Shown here one piece after another: positions 18,239 through 26,805 of a stretch of 64,000 nt of DNA. Made by a program: the position numbers and the translations under genes. This stretch comes from an uncultured Ectothiorhodospiraceae bacterium (lineage in GTDB: Bacteria > Pseudomonadota > Gammaproteobacteria > Nevskiales > Oceanococcaceae), in assembly GCA_937141935.1 (NCBI GenBank), contig CAKZQS010000027.1:22384-86383 (forward strand). Reading direction: 5' to 3'. The stretch's first letter is position 1, and every line of letters starts with the position of its first letter. Below the pieces are notes generated by a model. That model worked only from the letters and a program-made list of their open reading frames with translations, had not been told where the DNA came from and did no database searches.

Positions 18239-18796
18239 ATGGGCGGCGCCAGCGCGCAACGCGCGACGCCGGCAGCCGAGGATCGCGAAACGCTGCTGGC
18301 CGATGGCCTGGCGGCGCTCGCGGCGCGGCTGGCCGAGCAGCTTCAGGGGTTGGATGGCGACGGCGCGCTGCGCCGGGCGGTGGCCGACCTGCCGGATGCC
18401 CGTGACCGCTTGCAGGCCGTCGTGCGCCTGACCGAGGACGCGGCCAACCGCACGCTGGATCTGGTCGAGCAGGCTCAGGGCCGTTTGCGCCGCCTCGAGG
18501 CGCATGCGGACCCCGAGGTCCAGGCCGAGGCGCAGGCGCTGCGCCAGACCTGCCTGCTGCTCGCCGAGGCGCAGGGCTTTCAGGACCTCTCCGGCCAGAT
18601 CATCGGGCGGGTGCACCACATCCTGGAGACCACCCAGACCGGCTTTGAGAGCCTGCTGGCGCAGGCCGGGCTGGCGCCCTTGCCCTCCTGCCAGGCGCCG
18701 CCAACGCTGGCCGGTCCGGCCGTGCACAACCTGCGCCAGGCCGACAGCGCCACGCAGGACGATGCCGATGCGCTGATGCGCGACCTGGGGCTGTGA
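18239..18796 (+). CDS. cheZ: CheZ, CheY-phosphate phosphatase
   Basis: CheZ dephosphorylates CheY. The 185-residue protein is helical, and its catalytic helix contains QGFQDLSGQIIGRV, including the Asp and Gln used in the reaction. The C-terminal CheY-binding peptide DDADALMRDLGL closes the protein, as in other CheZ proteins. It is somewhat shorter than the enteric protein (about 214). It stands between cheY and cheA. Confidence 0.95.
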   Translation: MGGASAQRATPAAEDRETLLADGLAALAARLAEQLQGLDGDGALRRAVADLPDARDRLQAVVRLTEDAANRTLDLVEQAQGRLRRLEAHADPEVQAEAQALRQTCLLLAEAQGFQDLSGQIIGRVHHILETTQTGFESLLAQAGLAPLPSCQAPPTLAGPAVHNLRQADSATQDDADALMRDLGL

Positions 18797-18863
18797 GCCC
18801 GCGCGCCCGCCGCCCGTCCGCGTGCCCGCCGCGGGCGCTGTCTCCGCGGCCCGGGGGGAGGCG

Positions 18864-20828
18864 ATGACCGAAGACGCCGAACTGCTGGCCGACTTTCTGA
18901 CCGAGGCCAGCGAACTGACGGCCGGCCTGGGCCCGGCGCTGATGGCGCTGGCGCAGGCGCCGCAGGACAGCCCCGAGATCCACGCGCTGTTTCGCACCTT
19001 CCACACGCTCAAGGGCAGTGCGGGCTTTCTGGCGCTGGACCCGCTGGTGGGCCTGTGCCACCGGGCCGAGGACCTGTGCGCGCTGCTGCGCGGCGGCGCC
19101 CCCGCGCTGGCCGAAGACATCGACGCGCTGTCGGCGGCCATCGACACCCTGGAAGCGCAGCTCGATGCGCTGCAGGCCGGCCAGGCCGCGCCGCCCCCCG
19201 CGCCGGCGCTGCTGCAGGCGCTGGCGCAGCGCATCGAGGCCCCGCGCAACGCCGCGATCGGCATGGACGGCGCGGCCAGTGCAGACGCCTGCGAGGCCGA
19301 GAGCGTGCCGGCGGATGAGGATTTCGAGGCGCTGCTGGACGCCGCGCATGGCGTCAGTGCGCCCGCGGCGAGCGCCGAGGACGACTTCGAGGCCCTGCTG
19401 GACGCCGCGCACGGCATGCCAGAACCTTCGGACGGCAGCGGGGCCATCGGGGCCAGCCGGGCCGCCGCAGCACCGGACCCTGCCGTCGCGAAGGCCACGA
19501 GCCCCGAGGCGGCGGCTGACGTTTCGTCCGCCTGCGGCTCGACGGCGCAGAACCCGGCGGCAGCCGGTGGCGGCCCCGTGGCGCCCGCGTCGATCCCGCC
19601 CGCGACGCCGCCGGCGGCCGAGAGCAGCGTTCGGGTGGAGACCGCCCGGCTGGATGCGGTGATGGATCTGGTCGGCGAGCTGGTGCTGGCGCGCAATGCG
19701 CTGCTGGCGCGGCAGGCGCAGGCCGCCGGGCCGGGGCGTGGGGGCCGTCGCGACAAGACCATAGCCACGCTGGACCGGGTCACGGCCGATTTGCAGTCGG
19801 CGGTGATGCGCATCCGCATGCAGCCGCTGCACAAGCTCTTCGGGCGCTTCCCGCGCATCGTGCGCGACCTGGCGCGCAGCCTGGGGCGCGAGGTGATGCT
19901 GGAGCTGGAGGGCGCCCAGACCGAACTGGACAAGAACGTGGTCGAGGCGCTGTCCGAGCCGCTGGTGCACCTGGTGCGCAACGCGGTGGACCACGGCATC
20001 GAGGCACCGGAGGCCCGCGAGGCTGCCGGCAAGCCGCGCGCCGGGCGGGTGCGCCTGAGCGCGCGAGCGCAGGGCGACCATGTGCTGATCCGCCTGGAAG
20101 ACGACGGCGCCGGCATGGATGCGAACGCGCTGCGCGCCAAGGCCATCCAGCGCGGCCTGATCGGTGGCGACGCCGCGGCCACGCTGGATGCCGGCGCCTG
20201 CCTGCAACTGATCTTCCTGCCCGGCTTTTCCACCCGCGACGCGGTATCGGATGTATCGGGCCGGGGCGTGGGCATGGATGTGGTGAAGACCCGCATCGAT
20301 GCGCTGGGCGGCGAGATCGAGCTGCACAGCGAGCCGGGGCGCGGCTCGGAGGTCACGCTGCGGCTGCCGCTGACGCTGGCCATTCTGGGCACGCTGATGG
20401 TGGTGGTGGGCGAGCGCATCTTTGCGCTGCCGCTGGCCGCCGTCGACGAGGTGCGTCGGCTGGATACGGCCACCTTGGGCCAGCTCGACGGCCGCCCGGT
20501 GCTGATGCTGGACGAGGAGCCGCTGCCGGTCTTCGACCTGGGGCTGTGGCTGCCCGGCAATGCGCCCTACGGCCAGGGCAGCGACCGCAGCCATGCGGTG
20601 ATTCTGCGCAGCGGCAGCCAGCGTTTCGCGCTGGTGGGCGCACGCGTCAGCGGCCGCGAGGAGGTGGTGATCAAGCCACTGGATGAGTCCTTGGCGCAGG
20701 CCGCGGCCTTCTCCGGGGCCACGGTCACCGGCGACGGGCGCATCGCGCTGGTGGTGGACCCGGCCGGGCTGCTCAAGTCTGGGCCGTTGCCGCCGATACC
20801 CCCTGCAGGCCCCCACGTCGCGAACTGA
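18864..20828 (+). CDS. cheA: CheA, flagellar chemotaxis histidine kinase
   Basis: CheA is the receptor-coupled kinase for CheY. The ATG at 18864 follows GGGGGAG. In the 654-residue protein the P1 domain has phospho-acceptor His47 (FHTLKGSAGF). There is no folded P2; instead an acidic Ala-rich linker carries two copies of DFEALLDAAHG (about residues 153–190), similar to the CheY-binding tip of FliM. P3 starts at VRVETARLDAVMDLVGEL. The P4 kinase has HLVRNAVDHGIE, DDGAGMD and [10 protein letters not shown]. The CheW-like P5 closes the protein. Confidence 0.97.
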   Translation: MTEDAELLADFLTEASELTAGLGPALMALAQAPQDSPEIHALFRTFHTLKGSAGFLALDPLVGLCHRAEDLCALLRGGAPALAEDIDALSAAIDTLEAQLDALQAGQAAPPPAPALLQALAQRIEAPRNAAIGMDGAASADACEAESVPADEDFEALLDAAHGVSAPAASAEDDFEALLDAAHGMPEPSDGSGAIGASRAAAAPDPAVAKATSPEAAADVSSACGSTAQNPAAAGGGPVAPASIPPATPPAAESSVRVETARLDAVMDLVGELVLARNALLARQAQAAGPGRGGRRDKTIATLDRVTADLQSAVMRIRMQPLHKLFGRFPRIVRDLARSLGREVMLELEGAQTELDKNVVEALSEPLVHLVRNAVDHGIEAPEAREAAGKPRAGRVRLSARAQGDHVLIRLEDDGAGMDANALRAKAIQRGLIGGDAAATLDAGACLQLIFLPGFSTRDAVSDVSGRGVGMDVVKTRIDALGGEIELHSEPGRGSEVTLRLPLTLAILGTLMVVVGERIFALPLAAVDEVRRLDTATLGQLDGRPVLMLDEEPLPVFDLGLWLPGNAPYGQGSDRSHAVILRSGSQRFALVGARVSGREEVVIKPLDESLAQAAAFSGATVTGDGRIALVVDPAGLLKSGPLPPIPPAGPHVAN

Positions 20829-20837
20829 CGCCCATCC

Positions 20838-21584
20838 ATGGACAAGCTCACCGTCACCGGACTCTGCCTCGCCCTGGTCGCCGTACTCGGCGGCAGCATG
20901 CTCAAGGGCAGCGGCGTCGGCGCGCTGCTGTCGCCGGCGGCCTTCGTCATCGTGCTGGTCGGCACCGTGGCGGCAATTTTTGTGCAGACCCCGATGGATA
21001 CCTTCCGCCGGGCGATGAAGATCTTCCGCTGGACCATGCGCCCGCCGGAGGAAGACCCGCACGGCGCCGTGAAGCAGGTGCTGGAATGGAGCCAGAAGGC
21101 GCGCAAGGAGGGCCTGCTGGGCCTGGAGCCGCTGATCGAGCAGCAGCCAGACGGCTTTACCAAGAAGGGCTTGCAGTTTCTGGTCGACGGCATCGAGCCG
21201 GACGTGCTGCGCAACATCCTGGAAACCGACATCGGCACCCACGAGCACACCTACAACGACGCGGCCAAGGTCTACGAGGGCCTGGGCATCTACGCGCCGA
21301 CGCTGGGCATCATCGGCGCGGTGATGGGCCTGATGGCGGTGATGCAGAACCTGGCCGACCCCTCGAAGCTGGGCACCGGCATCGCCGCGGCCTTCGTCGC
21401 CACCATCTACGGCATCGGCGCGGCCAACCTGTTCTTTTTGCCCGTGGCTTCCAAGCTCAAGGGCGTCGTGGCCCGCCAGGTGCGCTACCGCGAGATTCTG
21501 GTCGAGGGCTTCATCGCGATTGCCGAGGGCGAAAACCCGCGGCACATCGAGTCGAAGCTGGAGGCCTTCCTGCATGCCGCGTAA
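20838..21584 (+). CDS. motC: MotC, MotA-type flagellar stator subunit
   Basis: MotC is the four-helix proton-channel subunit of the second stator type found in Pseudomonas. The 248-residue protein begins with a hydrophobic helix (VTGLCLALVAVLGGSML) followed by PAAFVIVLVGTVAAIF. The cytoplasmic loop carries the charged segment that meets FliG, and the last two helices include YAPTLGIIGAVMGLMAVMQN and GIAAAFVATIYGIGAANLFF. It directly precedes motD, with an 11-base overlap. Confidence 0.94.
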   Translation: MDKLTVTGLCLALVAVLGGSMLKGSGVGALLSPAAFVIVLVGTVAAIFVQTPMDTFRRAMKIFRWTMRPPEEDPHGAVKQVLEWSQKARKEGLLGLEPLIEQQPDGFTKKGLQFLVDGIEPDVLRNILETDIGTHEHTYNDAAKVYEGLGIYAPTLGIIGAVMGLMAVMQNLADPSKLGTGIAAAFVATIYGIGAANLFFLPVASKLKGVVARQVRYREILVEGFIAIAEGENPRHIESKLEAFLHAA

Positions 21585-22380
21585 GAAGGCCCACGAAGAC
21601 CACGTCAACCACGAGGCCTGGGCCATCCCCTATGGCGATCTGATCACGCTGCTGCTGGCCTTCTTCGTCGTCATGTACGCGACCAGCTCGCTGAACGAGG
21701 GCAAGTTTCGCGTGCTCTCGAACTCGATGGTGGCGGCCTTTGGCGGCCCGCCGCGGGCGGTGATGCCGATCCAGGTGGGCATGAACAAGGCGCGCGAGGA
21801 CACCTCGATGCGCACCATCCGCACGCTGCCGCTGGACAGCGTGCAGCAGAACCTGATTCGCCGGCAGCATGTGTCGCTGCCCCTGCCGCTGGCCATGCAG
21901 GGCGCCCGCGGCGCCGGCGGCAACACCGAGCTGGCGCGCCTGGCCGAGCAGCTGGGCGAAGCCCTGCGCGAGCTGGAGGCGCAAGGCCAGGTGCGCATCA
22001 CCCGCTATTTCGACCGCATCGAAATCGCCATCGGCACCGATGTGCTGTTCCCCAGCGGCAGCGCCGAGGTCACCGCGCAGGCGCGCGCCATCCTGTTGCG
22101 CATCGCCGGGCTGCTGGGCGCGGTGGCGCACCCGGTCGTGGTCGAGGGCCACACCGACGACGTTCCCATCCGCAACGCCCGCTTTCCCTCCAACTGGGAG
22201 CTGTCGGCCGGCCGGGCCGGTCGCGTGATCCGCCTGTTTTCCGACAGCGGCATCGACGATGCGCGCATGAGCCTGCGCGCCTTCGGCGAGCAGCGCCCCG
22301 AGGTGCCCAACACCGACGCGGCCGCGCGCAACCGCAACCGCCGCGTGCTGGTCATCGTGCACGCCCGCGCGCGGGCCTGA
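21574..22380 (+). CDS. motD: MotD, MotB-type flagellar stator subunit
   Basis: MotD anchors the stator to peptidoglycan and supplies the proton-carrying Asp. The ATG at 21574 gives 268 residues. The single membrane helix PYGDLITLLLAFFVVMYATS has Asp22 in the expected place. The C-terminal OmpA-like domain has VLFPSGSAEVTAQ, VVVEGHTDDVPIRN and the LSAGRAGRVIRL segment, ending with RNRNRRVLVIV. It overlaps motC and lies downstream of cheA, as in Pseudomonas. Confidence 0.95.
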   Translation: MPRKKAHEDHVNHEAWAIPYGDLITLLLAFFVVMYATSSLNEGKFRVLSNSMVAAFGGPPRAVMPIQVGMNKAREDTSMRTIRTLPLDSVQQNLIRRQHVSLPLPLAMQGARGAGGNTELARLAEQLGEALRELEAQGQVRITRYFDRIEIAIGTDVLFPSGSAEVTAQARAILLRIAGLLGAVAHPVVVEGHTDDVPIRNARFPSNWELSAGRAGRVIRLFSDSGIDDARMSLRAFGEQRPEVPNTDAAARNRNRRVLVIVHARARA

Positions 22381-22445
22381 TTCGCCCGCCGCGCGCTGGC
22401 CCCAGGCGGGCCGTACGCGCCCAAGGGGCGCGAAGGTCGGCGCTG

Positions 22446-22461
22446 CGGAACGCCCCTTGCA
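22446..22461 (+). promoter_or_regulatory. candidate sigma-54 promoter upstream of cheW
   Basis: CGGAACGCCCCTTGCA keeps GG–N10–GC spacing and a perfect TTGCA, with two mismatches in the -24 half. It lies in the 112-base gap between motD and cheW, 32 bases before the chosen cheW start. It could separate the che/mot unit from the following cluster. This is a sequence match only. Confidence 0.4.
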
Positions 22462-22492
22462 GGCGCCCGGCCATCGTCCCGTCCGCATCCCC

Positions 22493-22933
22493 ATGAGCGC
22501 CAGCCCCGTCGCCGACACCTCCATACGCTGCGTCAGCTTTGCGCTGGCCGGCGAGCGCTTTGGCGTGGATGTGCTGCGCGTGCGCGAGGTGCTGCCGTTG
22601 CCGGCGATCACCAGCGTGCCCGGTGCGCCGAGCAGCTGCCTGGGGGTGTTGAACCTGCGCGGCCGGATTCTGAGCGTGCTGGATACGCGGGCCCTGCTGG
22701 GCCTGGCCACCGCCGCCCCGGGCCCCAGCGCCCACCTGCTGGTGGTCGAAAGCGCGGGCCGCTGGTTGGGTCTGGTCATCGACGCCATCGGCGAGGTGCT
22801 GGCGCTGCCGGAGGCATCCACCGACGACCGGGACGCCGCCGGCCACGCCAGCGCGGCGGTGCGCCTGTGCCACCACGAGCGTGGCTATGTCGGCCTGCTG
22901 ACGCTGCCGATTCTGCTGGAGGAACTTGCATGA
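22493..22933 (+). CDS. cheW: CheW-family coupling protein
   Basis: CheW joins receptors to CheA. The ATG at 22493 gives 146 residues with the CheW fold: VSFALAGERFGVDVLRVREVL, then SCLGVLNLRGRILSVLDTR and WLGLVIDAIGEVL. In Pseudomonas the equivalent position also carries ParA and ParP-like genes; those are absent here. The stop overlaps the following gene by four bases. It could serve the flagellar CheA, while the cheW at 26234 serves the second cluster. Confidence 0.92.
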   Translation: MSASPVADTSIRCVSFALAGERFGVDVLRVREVLPLPAITSVPGAPSSCLGVLNLRGRILSVLDTRALLGLATAAPGPSAHLLVVESAGRWLGLVIDAIGEVLALPEASTDDRDAAGHASAAVRLCHHERGYVGLLTLPILLEELA

Positions 22934-23427
22934 ACACCTGGTACCTGGCTCTGGGCCTGGGCTATGTGCTGCTGAGCGGCGCCGCGATGTGTGCGCTGGC
23001 CCTGGCGCTGCGGCGCATGCAGCAACGCCAGGCGCGCTGGTGGCGGCAACTTGACGCCGCGCACGCCACCCAGGGCGCCTATGCCGAAGCCACCGAGATG
23101 GCGCTGTCGCACCTGCGCGATGGCCTGCAGACGCTGACCACCGTCAGCGCCAACCACGACATGAAGCTCTACGCGCTGGAGCTGCGCCAGCGGCACCGGC
23201 AGCGCAGCGAGGCCCAGGCCCGCACGGTGGCGCCGGCTGCCGGTCTCGCCGTCGGCCCCGCCCCCGCGGGCATGACGCCGCCGCCCGCCGCGGCCCCGAT
23301 GCCGCCGGCGACTGCGCGCGAGGCCCCGGGGCCCGATGCGGCGCGCCTGCGGCCGGCCGAGGCGCAGCTGGCGGCCGCGCTGGGTCGCACTCCGGCAGCG
23401 CCGGACGCCGGCGGCCCGGCGCCATGA
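22930..23427 (+). CDS. DUF2802-like membrane-anchored coiled-coil protein
   Basis: The 165-residue protein begins with one membrane helix (YLALGLGYVLLSGAAMCALALAL), then a charged helical region (about residues 30–85) and a low-complexity Ala/Pro-rich tail. Small proteins of this build follow cheW in Pseudomonas chemotaxis operons (DUF2802), and position is the main argument for the call. No catalytic motif is visible. The start overlaps the cheW stop, and its stop overlaps the STAS gene, so it is translated as part of the chemotaxis unit. The function is unknown. Confidence 0.6.
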   Translation: MNTWYLALGLGYVLLSGAAMCALALALRRMQQRQARWWRQLDAAHATQGAYAEATEMALSHLRDGLQTLTTVSANHDMKLYALELRQRHRQRSEAQARTVAPAAGLAVGPAPAGMTPPPAAAPMPPATAREAPGPDAARLRPAEAQLAAALGRTPAAPDAGGPAP

Positions 23428-23732
23428 GGCTGGAACTGCCGGCGCAACTGATCATCAACCACGTCGCCACCCTGCAGGCGCAATGGCTGGAGCAGCTGGC
23501 GCAACCCGATGCGCGCCAACAGCTGTGGGAACTGGGGGGCGAGGTCGAGCGCGTGGATGCCACCGGGCTGGCGCTGCTGCTGGCGCTGCTGCGCAGCCTG
23601 CGCGAATCCGACTGCGGCTGGGCCTGGCCGCAGGGCGTGCCCCCGACTCTGGACCAGGCGGCCGGGGACCTCGGCGTGGCCTGCGAATTGCACGCCGGTG
23701 CTGTCGAACCGTGCCCCCAAGCCACAGCCTGA
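23424..23732 (+). CDS. small STAS-domain-like protein
   Basis: The 102-residue product looks like a STAS (anti-anti-sigma) domain. It has an N-terminal strand MRLELPAQLIINHVATLQAQ and then a helix. After that come VERVDATGLALLLALLRSL, which corresponds to the usual phospho-site loop D[ST]xG (here DATG), and a final strand/helix. The Thr in DATG could be the phospho-acceptor. It is the first gene before cheY2–cheA2, so it may bring another input or scaffold to the second chemosensory system. STAS proteins head some such clusters. Function not established. Confidence 0.65.
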   Translation: MRLELPAQLIINHVATLQAQWLEQLAQPDARQQLWELGGEVERVDATGLALLLALLRSLRESDCGWAWPQGVPPTLDQAAGDLGVACELHAGAVEPCPQATA

Positions 23733-23742
23733 GAGGACCCTG

Positions 23743-24105
23743 ATGGCCCGCATACTTGCCGTAGACGATTCCCGTTCCATGCGTCAGATGGTGGCCTTCA
23801 CGCTGTCATCGGCCGGGCATGAGATCGCCGAGGCCGAGGACGGCCAGCAGGCCCTGAATCTGGCCCAGAGCGGCGCTTATGACCTGGTGCTGGCCGACGT
23901 CAACATGCCGGTGATGGATGGCATCTCGCTGGTGCGCAAGCTGCGCGAGCTGCCCAGCTACCGCTTTACCCCGGTGCTGATGCTGACCACCGAGGCCGGC
24001 GACGACAAGAAGTCGGAGGGCCGCAGCGCCGGCGCCACCGGCTGGATCGTCAAGCCCTTCAACCCCGAACAACTGCTGTCGACGATCTCGCGCGTGCTGA
24101 GCTAG
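23743..24105 (+). CDS. cheY2: CheY-type response regulator of the second chemosensory cluster
   Basis: The 120-residue receiver begins MARILAVDDSRSMRQMV and has Asp52 in LADVNMPVMDG, Thr in MLTTEAGDDKK and Lys in VKPFNPEQ. This is typical of the CheY proteins paired with CheA in Che2-type clusters. A GAGAGG-like ribosome site precedes the ATG. It is followed after 19 bases by the second cheA. Whether it binds the motor or serves another output cannot be told from sequence. Confidence 0.95.
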   Translation: MARILAVDDSRSMRQMVAFTLSSAGHEIAEAEDGQQALNLAQSGAYDLVLADVNMPVMDGISLVRKLRELPSYRFTPVLMLTTEAGDDKKSEGRSAGATGWIVKPFNPEQLLSTISRVLS

Positions 24106-24124
24106 GGACGCTCGCCACGCCGCC

Positions 24125-26209
24125 ATGAATGTCGATCTGAGCCAATTCCACCAGACCTTCTTCGACGAAAGTTTCGAGGGTCTGGACGCGATGGAGGCCG
24201 GCCTGCTCGGGCTGGATCCGGCGCAGCCGGTGGATCCCGAGACGGTCAATGCCATCTTCCGCGCCGCGCACTCGATCAAGGGCGGTGCCGGCACCTTTGG
24301 CTTCGTCGAGATCGGTGGCTTTACCCACTTGCTGGAAACGCTGCTGGATGAGCTGCGTGCCGGCCAGCGCGCCTGGGATGCCAGTCTTGTTGAGCTGCTG
24401 CTGCAATGCGTGGACAGCACGCGCGGCATGTTGCAGGCCGCCCAGCAGGGCGAGCCGGGTGGCGCCGACGCGGCGTTGGAGGCCCAGCTGCAGCAGGTGC
24501 TGGCCAGTGCCGCACCGGCCACCGGCGCGGAGCACAGCCCCGCGGCCGCGGACCCGGCGTGCACGGCGGGATGGCATATCGATTTTCGCCCCGAGCCCGA
24601 CATCGCCCAGCAGGGCAACGACCCCCTGCGCCTGCTGCGCGCCCTGGCCGAGCTCGGGCCGCTTGACGTCGAGTGCGACACCGCGGCCCTGCGGCCGCTG
24701 GCCGAACACGACGCCGAATGCTGCCCCCTGGGCTGGCGTATCCGCTTGCAGGCTCCCGTCGAGGAGGCAGCGATTCGAGAAGTTTTTGCCTGGGTCGATG
24801 ACGCCTGCGAGCTGCAGATTCGGCCCTCGGTCGACACCGCGGACGGCCCCGGCAGCGCCAGCCCCGGCACTGCCAGCTCCGGCACCGCCCACCCCGGTAC
24901 CGCCAAACTCGGCGACGACGTCGCCGCCGCGACGGAGGCGCCGGCCTCGGGTGCGCCGGCGAACGCTGCACCGACGGCATCGCCCGTAGCCGCGCCAGCG
25001 CCCACGCCGCGCGAGGGCGGCGGCTCGATCCGTGTGGGTGTGGACAAGATCGATGCGCTGATCAACCTGGTTGGCGAGCTGGTCATCACACAGGCCATGT
25101 TGCGCCAGCGCGTGCAGGGGCTGGACCCGGTCGAACACGAATCGCTGCTCGGCGGCATCGGCCAGCTGGAGCAGAACACCCGCCACCTGCAGGAGGCCGT
25201 GATGGCCACCCGCATGCTGCCGGTGGATGTGGTTTTCAGCCGCTTCCCGCGGGTGGTGCGCGATGTGGCGGTGCAGCTTGGCAAGCAGGTGCGCCTGCAG
25301 ACCTCGGGCGAGGGCGCCGAGCTGGACAAGGGCGTGATCGAAAAGATTGTCGATCCGCTGAACCACATCGTGCGCAACGCCATCGACCACGGCATCGAGC
25401 CGGCCGCCGAGCGCACTGCCGCCGGCAAAGCGGCGGAAGCCACGCTGCGGCTCTCGGCCTGGCACCAGGGCGGCCATATCCTGATCCAAGTGGCCGACGA
25501 CGGCCGCGGGCTGGATCGCGAGAAGATCCTGGCCACCGCGCAGGCGCGCGGGCTCGAGGTCGAACCGGACCTGCCCGATGCCGCCGTCTGGGATCTGATC
25601 TTTGCCCCCGGCTTTTCCACGGCGCAGGCCGTCACCGATCTCTCCGGTCGCGGCGTGGGCATGGATGTCGTGCGCCGCAACATCAGCAGCCTGGGCGGGC
25701 AGGTCGATATCGCCTCCGAGCGTGGCCAGGGCACCCGGGTCACGATCCGCCTGCCGCTGACGCTGGCCATTCTGGACGGGATGACCGTGCGGGTGGGCCA
25801 GGAAATCCTGGTCGTGCCCATCGCCGCGGTCATCGAGTCGCTGCAGATCGAGCCGGCGGCGCTGCGCAGCCTGGCCGGCGAGCAGGGCCTGCTGCAGGTG
25901 CGCGATGAATACCTGCCGCTGCTCCGCCTGGACGCCGTGCTCGGCTATGGCGCATCGGCGGGCAGCACGGCCGCCGATGCGGATGCTGCGCCCCGCCTGG
26001 CCGTGGTGGTGGAGTCCCAGCGCGAGAAGCTGGCGCTGGTCGTCGACGAGCTGCTGGGTCAGCAGCAGGTCGTGGTCAAGAACCTCGAAACGCATTACCG
26101 CCCCGTGCCCGGCGTGGCCGGGGCAACCATCCTCGGCGACGGCCGTGTCGCCCTGATTCTTGATGTCGGCGGCGTGCCCCGCCGGCCACCCGTTTCCACC
26201 GCCGCCTGA
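24125..26209 (+). CDS. cheA2: CheA-type histidine kinase of the second chemosensory cluster
   Basis: In the 694-residue protein the P1 domain has His49 in [14 protein letters not shown]. Unlike CheA1 it has an apparently folded middle domain (about residues 150–235, [20 protein letters not shown] onward) before a Thr/Pro/Gly linker, probably P2. P3 starts at [20 protein letters not shown]4 has [29 protein letters not shown] and [13 protein letters not shown]. The CheW-like P5 closes the protein. It is followed by cheW2 after 24 bases. Confidence 0.96.
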   Translation: MNVDLSQFHQTFFDESFEGLDAMEAGLLGLDPAQPVDPETVNAIFRAAHSIKGGAGTFGFVEIGGFTHLLETLLDELRAGQRAWDASLVELLLQCVDSTRGMLQAAQQGEPGGADAALEAQLQQVLASAAPATGAEHSPAAADPACTAGWHIDFRPEPDIAQQGNDPLRLLRALAELGPLDVECDTAALRPLAEHDAECCPLGWRIRLQAPVEEAAIREVFAWVDDACELQIRPSVDTADGPGSASPGTASSGTAHPGTAKLGDDVAAATEAPASGAPANAAPTASPVAAPAPTPREGGGSIRVGVDKIDALINLVGELVITQAMLRQRVQGLDPVEHESLLGGIGQLEQNTRHLQEAVMATRMLPVDVVFSRFPRVVRDVAVQLGKQVRLQTSGEGAELDKGVIEKIVDPLNHIVRNAIDHGIEPAAERTAAGKAAEATLRLSAWHQGGHILIQVADDGRGLDREKILATAQARGLEVEPDLPDAAVWDLIFAPGFSTAQAVTDLSGRGVGMDVVRRNISSLGGQVDIASERGQGTRVTIRLPLTLAILDGMTVRVGQEILVVPIAAVIESLQIEPAALRSLAGEQGLLQVRDEYLPLLRLDAVLGYGASAGSTAADADAAPRLAVVVESQREKLALVVDELLGQQQVVVKNLETHYRPVPGVAGATILGDGRVALILDVGGVPRRPPVSTAA

Positions 26210-26233
26210 GGCCCATCGATCCAAGGAGGGACG

Positions 26234-26791
26234 ATGACCGCAACAGCCAACCCCCCACCCGCCGCGCCAGCCGCCACGCCGGTCGCGCCGGCTGCGACGC
26301 CCGCCGTCGGCGAGGCCGCCGAAGGGCACACGCAGGAATACCTGACCTTTTGCCTGGGCGAGGAGGAATACGGCGTGGACATCCTGAAGGTGCAGGAGAT
26401 CCGCAGCTACGACACGGTGACCCGTCTGCCGGCCGCGCCCAGCTACATCAAGGGCGTTATCAACCTGCGCGGCACCATCGTGCCCATCGTCGACATGCGG
26501 CTGCGCTTTGCGATGGCCGAGGCGCGCTACGACGAATTCACCGTGATGATCGTGCTCAGCGTGGCGGGGCGCATCGTCGGCCTGGTAGTCGACGGCGTAT
26601 CCGATGTGATCACGCTGGCCGATACGCAGATCCGGCCCGCGCCGGAGATGTCCAGCAAGGCCCTGGACGGCCGCTTCATTACCGGATTGGGGGCGCTCGA
26701 GGAGCGCCTGCTGATTCTCATCGACATCGAGGCCCTCATCTCCGGAGAGGCGCTGGGCCTGGTGGCGGATGCCGCCGCCGAAACCCATTGA
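26234..26791 (+). CDS. cheW2: CheW-type coupling protein of the second chemosensory cluster
   Basis: The 185-residue protein has a 30-residue Ala/Pro-rich N-terminus and then a CheW domain: [40 protein letters not shown] and [13 protein letters not shown]. An AAGGAGGG ribosome site precedes the ATG. It sits between cheA2 and the large soluble receptor, and its stop is 14 bases before that gene. Confidence 0.95.
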   Translation: MTATANPPPAAPAATPVAPAATPAVGEAAEGHTQEYLTFCLGEEEYGVDILKVQEIRSYDTVTRLPAAPSYIKGVINLRGTIVPIVDMRLRFAMAEARYDEFTVMIVLSVAGRIVGLVVDGVSDVITLADTQIRPAPEMSSKALDGRFITGLGALEERLLILIDIEALISGEALGLVADAAAETH

Positions 26792-26805
26792 AGGGACACA
26801 CCGCC

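Noticed and set aside
17690..21626. Several minus-strand frames of about 950–1000 codons opposite cheA, cheZ and motC
   Set aside because: They mirror well-supported chemotaxis genes and contain no recognisable domain.
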